Shown piece after piece: positions 1 to 5,354 of a DNA stretch of 8,100 nt. A program made the position numbers and the translations under genes. Each line of letters starts with the position of its first letter. The stretch's first letter is position 1. The stretch lies in the NCBI GenBank assembly GCA_021828345.1, contig JAJZJI010000052.1, forward strand, positions 1 through 8,100. Reading direction: 5' to 3'. The notes beneath the pieces are model-generated. The model had not been told where the DNA came from, searched no databases, and saw nothing but the letters and a program-made list of their open reading frames with translations. Source of the stretch: Microcaldota archaeon (GTDB taxonomy: Archaea; Micrarchaeota; Micrarchaeia; Micrarchaeales; Micrarchaeaceae).

Positions 1-470
1 TTAGGAATGTTATACATAGATCCAAAAAATTGTGCACCTCCGAAAGTATAAACGGCTCCATCTTGAGTTACAATATAGTAACCATTATTAGTAATTGATA
101 AAATTATAGCAGTCCTACTTATAATGTTTGAAGAAGGAATATTATACATAGATCCATAGAATTGAGCATTACCGAAAGTGTAAACGGCACCGTTTTGAGT
201 TAATATATAATACCCTGAATCGTTTGGAAGTGAGGCTATCGTAACTGGAATACCTTTATTACCAGGAATATTATACATAGATCCAAAGAATTGAGCATCA
301 CCGAATGTGTACACGGCTCCATCTTTAGTTAAAATATAATAGCCTCCTGGGACTGTCGATATACTTACAGGTGGCGATCCATTTGTATCTACTAAGCTTA
401 GATTTCCATAATTTTGAGCACCGCCAAATGAATAAAGATTTCCAGTATTTGAAAATATTTGGTAGCTATT
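1..470 (-). repeat. Tandem 41-44 aa repeat tail of the S8 protease (at least 4 units, truncated)
   Basis: Units begin near residues 456, 497, 540 and 584 of the protease, giving periods of 41, 43 and 44 residues (about 123-132 bp). The first unit is degenerate (N-L-Y-S-F-G-G-A-Q-N-Y-G-N). The next three share the core G-A-V-Y-T-F-G-[DNG]-A-Q-F-[FY]-G-S-M-Y-N-I-P. The last visible unit stops exactly at the window edge, so more units are likely beyond it. The aromatic and glycine pattern with short strands suggests a beta-propeller or related beta-repeat fold; that is inference. Confidence 0.9.
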
Positions 471-1832
471 GTTTTGAGAAGACTTGGTTAATAATGCATT
501 GATATTTAATAATCCATATCCAAATTTTGTTACATTCCCAAGATTTGTTGAGCTTTGTTTTATAACATTTATCATATTTTCTGCATTTTGGGTGCCATAC
601 ATAGATTCATACAATGCCACCGCTGCACTTACTTGTGGTGCAGAAAAAGATGTTCCAGCAAGATACTCATTTGAAAAACTTGTATATGATGAAACATTCC
701 CATTATTATATCCAGTATATGTTTGCTGGTAAACCAATGGATTAGAGTATCCTACAGGTGCTACTAATGTTACACAATTGTTATATGTACTGCATCCATA
801 ATTTGAATATGATGTAAGTTGATTTTGGGAATTACTTGCTCCTACTGATATTACATTTGGGTATCCTGAAGGATAATCAATAGATGAATTTCCTTCGTTT
901 CCAGAAGATGCTACTACTACAATACCTGCATTTATTGCATCTTCAATCTCTGTCTCTTCAGCAGATGATGGAGTTGTTCCCTCAATTGATAAATTAATAA
1001 CATTTGCATGATGTGCTATTGCCCATTGAAGACCTAATATTTCTGCAGATAAAGGAATACCACTACTATTACCAATTTTTATTGGCATTATTGTTGTATT
1101 GAATGCAATTCCTGCAGTTCCATATAAAGGTGATCCAGATGAATCTTGGTTTGTTGCAGATGCTATAACTCCCGTAACGTATGTCCCATGTCCTACACTA
1201 TCATATGGAGAGTATTCATTTATAGTTTGGTTATTGTATACAGCCAATGCATTATATGGATCTACTATATGCAAATAGGATAATGATGGAGCCTCTCCAT
1301 ATGTTGTACCTGTAAGTGAGTTAGTAAAATTTTGATAGGCAACTCCACTATCTAATACGGCTACTGTTATATTTGAAGATCCTCCAAGTGATGGAGTAAA
1401 GCCAGTATTATTGACAACAGGAGCATTTATCATAAATAGATTTTTTTGTTCACTAATATTTACATTATTAGGTAAAGATGAAAAAGACCTTATGTAATTA
1501 GGGGATACAGATTTTACCTTATTGTTTGTTATTAAATTCTTAAGAAAGGAAGAATAATTTTCATTATTAGGTTTTTTAATAATAGAAATATTTTTATTAA
1601 CATTAATTTGTGGTGTGGCTATTTTAGAAGTTTGATTTTTATATACCACTACAGCACTGTTTTGATTAAATTTTTTATTAACTATTAAAGATAGAACTTT
1701 TTTATCAGAACTGCTTAATGTATTTGCTCTAACTATTTTGATATTTAGTATGGGCGAGATTGATACCATGAAAAGTAAGAGAAATGAGCATATTGAGACA
1801 TTTATTATAGTTTTAATATTTATATTGAACAT
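1..1832 (-). CDS. Secreted subtilisin-family (S8) serine protease with C-terminal repeat tail, 3' end cut by window
   Basis: Reading back from ATG at 1830-1832, the frame stays open for 610 codons to the left edge, so the C terminus is missing. Residues 1-36 form a signal peptide (hydrophobic stretch about 11-33, likely cut after V-R-A). Residues about 58-117 look like an I9-type propeptide, ending S-V-S-P-N-Y-I. The S8 catalytic domain spans about 130-450: Asp161 in V-A-V-L-D-S-G, His215 in G-H-G-T-Y-V-T-G, oxyanion Asn312 in S-S-G-N-E-G and Ser395 in G-T-S-F-S-A-P. All key residues are present, so an active secreted endopeptidase made as a zymogen is expected. Cys347 and Cys353 may form a disulfide. 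From residue 455 come at least four repeats of 41-44 residues matching the tail of the upstream GH18 protein. The start lies 4 bases after that gene's stop and has no Shine-Dalgarno, so co-transcription and translational coupling are likely. The family is certain; the natural substrate is unknown. Confidence 0.95.
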   Translation of the reverse strand, partial: MFNINIKTIINVSICSFLLLFMVSISPILNIKIVRANTLSSSDKKVLSLIVNKKFNQNSAVVVYKNQTSKIATPQINVNKNISIIKKPNNENYSSFLKNLITNNKVKSVSPNYIRSFSSLPNNVNISEQKNLFMINAPVVNNTGFTPSLGGSSNITVAVLDSGVAYQNFTNSLTGTTYGEAPSLSYLHIVDPYNALAVYNNQTINEYSPYDSVGHGTYVTGVIASATNQDSSGSPLYGTAGIAFNTTIMPIKIGNSSGIPLSAEILGLQWAIAHHANVINLSIEGTTPSSAEETEIEDAINAGIVVVASSGNEGNSSIDYPSGYPNVISVGASNSQNQLTSYSNYGCSTYNNCVTLVAPVGYSNPLVYQQTYTGYNNGNVSSYTSFSNEYLAGTSFSAPQVSAAVALYESMYGTQNAENMINVIKQSSTNLGNVTKFGYGLLNINALLTKSSQNNSYQIFSNTGNLYSFGGAQNYGNLSLVDTNGSPPVSISTVPGGYYILTKDGAVYTFGDAQFFGSMYNIPGNKGIPVTIASLPNDSGYYILTQNGAVYTFGNAQFYGSMYNIPSSNIISRTAIILSITNNGYYIVTQDGAVYTFGGAQFFGSMYNIP

Positions 1833-1836
1833 ATTA

Positions 1837-3981
1837 TTATTGAGTTACTGTTATTTGATTTGTATGTGATAATATACCTATACCAGTACCGTCATATACT
1901 GCATTTCCAAATGTATAAACTCCTCCATCTGCTGTCATTATATAGTACCCTCCATTATCTGTCGTTACACCAAAGCTTACAGGGAGTCTTACAGGTGCTC
2001 CATTAATATTGTACATAGATCCAAAAAATTGGGCATCACCGAATGTGTAAACTCCTCCATCTTGAGTAATAATATAATATCCATTCCCTGATGGCGTTAG
2101 CTGCATTGTTACTGCATTTTTATTTGGGGCTGCGGGTATGTTGTATACAGATCCATGAAATTGAGCATCACCAAATGTATAAACAGCTCCATCTGCCGTG
2201 GTTATATAATATCCTCCTCCATTGGGGGCAACATTAAATGATATTACAGTATGATTATTTATAGCGGATGATGGGATATTGTACATAGATCCAAAGAATT
2301 GGGCATCACCAAATGTATAAACAGCTCCATCTGTAGTCATGATATAATAACCATTACCAGATGGGGTAACCACTAAAGATACTGGATTTTTATCAGGAGC
2401 ATTAGGGATGTTAAATACAGATCCATAGAATTTTGCATTTCCAAATGTATAAACAGCTCCATTTGAAGTCATAATGTAGTAACCCGTATCATTTGGTAGA
2501 GGGGATATGGTATTCGCATTATTATCAGGAACTGCACTAGATGGTATATACGACATATCACCGAAGAAGTTTGCATTTCCAAATGGCAGAACCCTTCCAT
2601 GTGCTGAGAGTAAATAATATGCTGAGTTTACATTAGAAAAAATTGTATTTGATATAAAATAATTATTTATTGTACTCCAAAGTGAAGTAGATGGCTGTTG
2701 GTATCCAAGTGTCCACATACTTACCCCTCTTAAATTATCTTGTAATATTTGATTATATGTTAACGATAGTGATTTTGAGTTTTCATAATAACCTTGTCTT
2801 TTTTGATCAGTTGATGCACAGTTCGGCGGAATGTTATTTGAGGGATAACAGTATCCATACCAAGGAGTTGAAGATGTACTACTCCAATGTTTTGTGTTGC
2901 TATTTTTATATTGATCGTTTGTTTGCCCATATGGTTCCGATATACCACTTCCTGATATAGTTGGAGCACCTTCTGCAAAACTCGTAGTAGCATAATCATT
3001 CCCATAATATGGAACACCGATGATGATTTTATTTGCAGGCGCAACACTATAGTAACTATTAATTGTTTGTTTTACATCATACCAATAAGGCCCATTACCC
3101 CCGTTATATCCAGTATATGGAGAATTTGGGAAAGCATTGCTAGACGATGGGGTGTAGTAATCATATGCCATTACGTTGATAGCATCTACTACATTTGCAA
3201 GAGCAGGGATGTTATATAATGATCCGGGTGTTACTGCTGCTGTTGCAACTGTATCGACAGATACAAATGAATTGGATACTGCACTATGCATCTGTGATGT
3301 AAGGTTTTGCATAAAATTTGTGAAGTCTGTTGTATCTTGAGATGTTGCATTATATCCTCCATCAGATGTCTCAAAATCAATATTCACCCCTTGCAGATTA
3401 TACTGTTTTACAATATTTATTATGTTTGTTATAAAGTTTTGTGAATTTGTAGATGAGTTTATAACACTTTCTATATCTGATAAATTAAATATTTTTGCAA
3501 CTATCACAACTCTTACCCCATTATTATGAGCAATGTTTACCATATCTGTAAATTGGGCAGATTGTAGTCCTTGCCATCCAGGGCCATTTGTTGTTCCAAA
3601 GTTTCCCGATCCATCTGAGGTAATTCCAAAATATGCAATTGTTCTTAGATTATTATATTGATAATACTGATATGGATAGTATTGAGAAGGATAAGTTCCA
3701 CATGTGTAGCTATTGCAATTTGTAAGGGATAAATCCCAATATGGAGCAAACCCCATTACTTCTTTTTGCATCCCTTGAGGGCCTAACGATGAGTAACCCC
3801 TCATTAGTTCCGGTTTTTGCGATGTTTTAACAAAATTATATGTTTGATTTTGATGTATATTATTTAAATAAATATTTCCAGTTTCTGTATTAGGGGGAGG
3901 TAGTATTTTTGCAAATGTATTTTTGGGAACTACTATTATAGTAAGAATTAATAAAAATGTAATAACGATAAATTTTTTCAT
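1837..3981 (-). CDS. Secreted GH18-family (chitinase-like) protein with six-unit C-terminal repeat tail
   Basis: The protein is 714 residues from the ATG at 3979-3981. I prefer this start to an in-frame ATG at 4014 because it gives a clean signal peptide (M-K-K-F-I-V-I-T-F, likely cut after T-F-A, residue 24) and because the promoter at 4002-4030 lies inside the longer version. The GH18 barrel covers about residues 73-440. Its signatures are V-M-G-F-A-P-Y-W near 76, the catalytic strand Q-G-V-N-I-D-F-E with Glu204 as proton donor and Asp202 before it, M-A-Y-D-Y at 271-275, and G-V-S-M-W-T-L-G with Trp423 closing the barrel. The usual D-x-x-D-x-D-x-E motif has Gln197 and Asn200 in its first two acidic positions, but the two residues most needed for catalysis remain. 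Cys89/94 and Cys378/388 could pair. Residues 97-111 are Tyr-rich. The tail, 452-714, holds six repeats. Hydrolysis of an N-acetylglucosamine polymer (chitin or peptidoglycan-like glycan) is the family role; the exact substrate is unknown. Confidence 0.93.
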   Translation of the reverse strand: MKKFIVITFLLILTIIVVPKNTFAKILPPPNTETGNIYLNNIHQNQTYNFVKTSQKPELMRGYSSLGPQGMQKEVMGFAPYWDLSLTNCNSYTCGTYPSQYYPYQYYQYNNLRTIAYFGITSDGSGNFGTTNGPGWQGLQSAQFTDMVNIAHNNGVRVVIVAKIFNLSDIESVINSSTNSQNFITNIINIVKQYNLQGVNIDFETSDGGYNATSQDTTDFTNFMQNLTSQMHSAVSNSFVSVDTVATAAVTPGSLYNIPALANVVDAINVMAYDYYTPSSSNAFPNSPYTGYNGGNGPYWYDVKQTINSYYSVAPANKIIIGVPYYGNDYATTSFAEGAPTISGSGISEPYGQTNDQYKNSNTKHWSSTSSTPWYGYCYPSNNIPPNCASTDQKRQGYYENSKSLSLTYNQILQDNLRGVSMWTLGYQQPSTSLWSTINNYFISNTIFSNVNSAYYLLSAHGRVLPFGNANFFGDMSYIPSSAVPDNNANTISPLPNDTGYYIMTSNGAVYTFGNAKFYGSVFNIPNAPDKNPVSLVVTPSGNGYYIMTTDGAVYTFGDAQFFGSMYNIPSSAINNHTVISFNVAPNGGGYYITTADGAVYTFGDAQFHGSVYNIPAAPNKNAVTMQLTPSGNGYYIITQDGGVYTFGDAQFFGSMYNINGAPVRLPVSFGVTTDNGGYYIMTADGGVYTFGNAVYDGTGIGILSHTNQITVTQ
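1840..2628 (-). repeat. Six tandem 44/46 aa repeats closing the GH18 protein
   Basis: With numbering from the start at 3981, units begin near residues 454, 500, 544, 590, 634 and 678. Spacings are 46, 44, 46, 44 and 44 residues (138 or 132 bp). The core is G-Y-Y-I-[MTI]-T-x-[DN]-G-[AG]-V-Y-T-F-G-[DN]-A-[QK]-F-x-G-S-[MV]. The first unit is divergent (G-R-V-L-P-F-G-N-A-N-F-F-G-D) and the last ends in a different sequence (D-G-T-G-I-G-I-L), as expected of capping units. The units are similar enough at DNA level, both among themselves and to the array at 1-470, to recombine. Confidence 0.93.
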
Positions 3982-4001
3982 AGCATTGCATATATTTATA
4001 C

Positions 4002-4030
4002 AATATATCAGCATATTTTGTTTCGGTCAA
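4002..4030 (-). promoter_or_regulatory. Sigma70-like promoter of the GH18-protease operon
   Basis: On the minus strand, TTGACC (4025-4030) is followed by a 17-base spacer and TATATT (4002-4007). Each hexamer matches 5 of 6 consensus positions. Transcription would begin near 3995, giving a leader of about 13 bases before the ATG at 3981, with no Shine-Dalgarno. It lies between the stop of the C39-like gene and the GH18 gene, so the latter can be transcribed independently. Confidence 0.7.
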
Positions 4031-4041
4031 ATAAATCTTTT

Positions 4042-4059
4042 ATGTATCTGTAATGTATC
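4042..4059. repeat. Pair of ATGTATC direct repeats 11 bases apart, upstream of the GH18 promoter
   Basis: ATGTATC occurs at 4042-4048 and again at 4053-4059, a spacing of 11 bases, about one helical turn. The pair sits 12-29 bases upstream of the -35 hexamer of the GH18 operon promoter, where an activator or repressor could bind. Two 7-base copies in AT-rich DNA may be coincidence. Confidence 0.25.
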
Positions 4060-4087
4060 AAGAGTTATTATTAAAACATTATGATAT

Positions 4088-5284
4088 CTAGTTTATTACC
4101 AGAACATCTCCTATCTCTCCTGGTGAATAATACTCATGTGTTCCTCCCCCTGTTCCGAGGAATGTTAATCTTGATCCATACCAAGGGTCATTAATAAGGT
4201 AGTCTCCATTTGGTAATTGCCTATATATCACAATCCAATGTTCTCCGGCAGGAGCTGCAAGATAAACAATTGCAGGTAAACCTTGAGACAATGCTTGGTT
4301 TACGGCACTAATACCAGATCCAACAGATGATATACTAGCATTTGGGAACTGTGGAAAAGATGTCATATAATCATTACTAAATGATGACATACTTGCTATC
4401 ATTGGTGGTGAATATATTGGACTTAGTTCTTTGGTTGCAACCATAGCGATAGATGCTACCAAACATCCATATAGCATGTTTATTGATGTACCGTATTTTC
4501 CAGGTAATCTTCCATACCATTGTTGACAATAGTACCAACTGTTTCCACTTATACATCCTTGCCCAGTATATTCCGATACCGTTAGTGAATTAATCTCATT
4601 TAATATCTGTTGTTCTTGTGTTTGGGTTTGGGAGATTATTGATTTTAGTGATCCATTTTTCGCAGAATATGAAGATTCTTCTGTTTGTAGTGTAACCTGA
4701 TTTTGTTGGAGTGTCTGTTTTTGAGTAATCAAGCTTGCGTATAGAGATTGTGCATCTGTTCTATTTTGTTCCATTTGTGCCATTATGGAATTAAGCTTTG
4801 ATATTAGTGATTTTTCGTGATTCATTGTTGCATTGAAATATGCAACAGACTCAAGTGCATTATTTACATTTGGGTCATTTGCGAACATTGTTACTGGTGA
4901 TACATAGCTTTGTTCATAATTACTTTTTGCATTTAAATTAATTCTTGATCGTAGTGAATTTATCTGAACAGTTTCATTTTGAATCTGTAGATTTAAATCA
5001 TTTATTTGTGTTTGTTCATTTGCTATAAGGTCTTCTTTTTGTAATATCAAATTTTGATAATTTTGAATCTCTGATGCCAGATTTGAAATAGCATTATTAT
5101 TTTGATTAATAGCGTTTTCGTTTTGGGTTATACTATTTTGTAATTGTTGATATTGTTGTTGTAGAGACTGTAGTGTATTACTAGCATTAGCTTTTGTGCC
5201 AGTAATTAAATATGCCCCTAACATTGATAGAGCAGTTACAAAAAATATCGTTTTTTTCACAAATAAACTTTTATAGATATTCAT
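4088..5284 (-). CDS. Secreted coiled-coil protein with C-terminal C39-like cysteine peptidase domain
   Basis: The protein has 398 residues. A signal peptide fills about residues 1-34 (K-K-T-I-F-F-V then a hydrophobic run, likely cut after A-N-A). Residues 36-235 are a Gln/Asn/Leu-rich coiled coil in two arms, with a less regular break at about 122-150 (S-P-V-T-M-F-A-N-D-P). This is the layout of the CwlO/PcsB-type N-terminal domain of cell-wall hydrolases. Residues 244-398 are a C39-like papain-fold domain: Cys274 in Y-G-C-L-V-A-S, His349 in G-E-H-W-I-V-I and Asp366 in I-N-D-P-W form the expected Cys-His-Asp triad, with Gln254 or Gln255 as a possible oxyanion residue. Cys244 and Cys253 may form a disulfide. 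PcsB/CwlO proteins usually end in a CHAP or NlpC/P60 hydrolase domain; here a C39-like domain takes that place. It could cleave peptide bonds in the wall or in secreted proteins; which is not shown. It follows the YfhO gene by 70 bases, with no clear terminator between them and no Shine-Dalgarno at its start. Confidence 0.88.
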   Translation of the reverse strand: MNIYKSLFVKKTIFFVTALSMLGAYLITGTKANASNTLQSLQQQYQQLQNSITQNENAINQNNNAISNLASEIQNYQNLILQKEDLIANEQTQINDLNLQIQNETVQINSLRSRINLNAKSNYEQSYVSPVTMFANDPNVNNALESVAYFNATMNHEKSLISKLNSIMAQMEQNRTDAQSLYASLITQKQTLQQNQVTLQTEESSYSAKNGSLKSIISQTQTQEQQILNEINSLTVSEYTGQGCISGNSWYYCQQWYGRLPGKYGTSINMLYGCLVASIAMVATKELSPIYSPPMIASMSSFSNDYMTSFPQFPNASISSVGSGISAVNQALSQGLPAIVYLAAPAGEHWIVIYRQLPNGDYLINDPWYGSRLTFLGTGGGTHEYYSPGEIGDVLVIN

Positions 5285-5296
5285 ATACTTTAGGTA

Positions 5297-5302
5297 AGTA
5301 TA
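5297..5302 (-). promoter_or_regulatory. Possible -10 element upstream of the C39-like gene
   Basis: TATACT on the minus strand lies 12 bases before the ATG at 5284, which would give a leader of about 5 bases. No acceptable -35 hexamer is found 16-18 bases upstream (the nearest candidate, TTGATT at 5326-5331, is 23 bases away). The gene may therefore simply be read through from the YfhO gene. Weak call. Confidence 0.25.
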
Positions 5303-5354
5303 AATGTACCACTTAGTAGAATATTAATCAAATTAAATAACATATTGTAGGATT

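Noticed and set aside
484..732. Plus-strand open frame of 82 codons
   Set aside because: It is antisense to the catalytic domain of the S8 protease (it covers the region of Ser395) and resembles no protein.
1833..1836. Possible frameshift joining the GH18 and protease genes into one polyprotein
   Set aside because: The GH18 frame ends in a clear stop after a distinct capping repeat, and the protease begins with its own signal peptide and propeptide.
1..2628. Regular repeats considered as CRISPR or intergenic tandem DNA repeats
   Set aside because: The period is 123-138 bp, the variation keeps the reading frame, and the units are protein-coding repeats in two genes with no unique spacers.
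2691..3047. Open frames on plus (2691-2960) and minus (2760-3047) strands
   Set aside because: Both are shadows of the GH18 gene, whose frame carries recognisable family motifs here.
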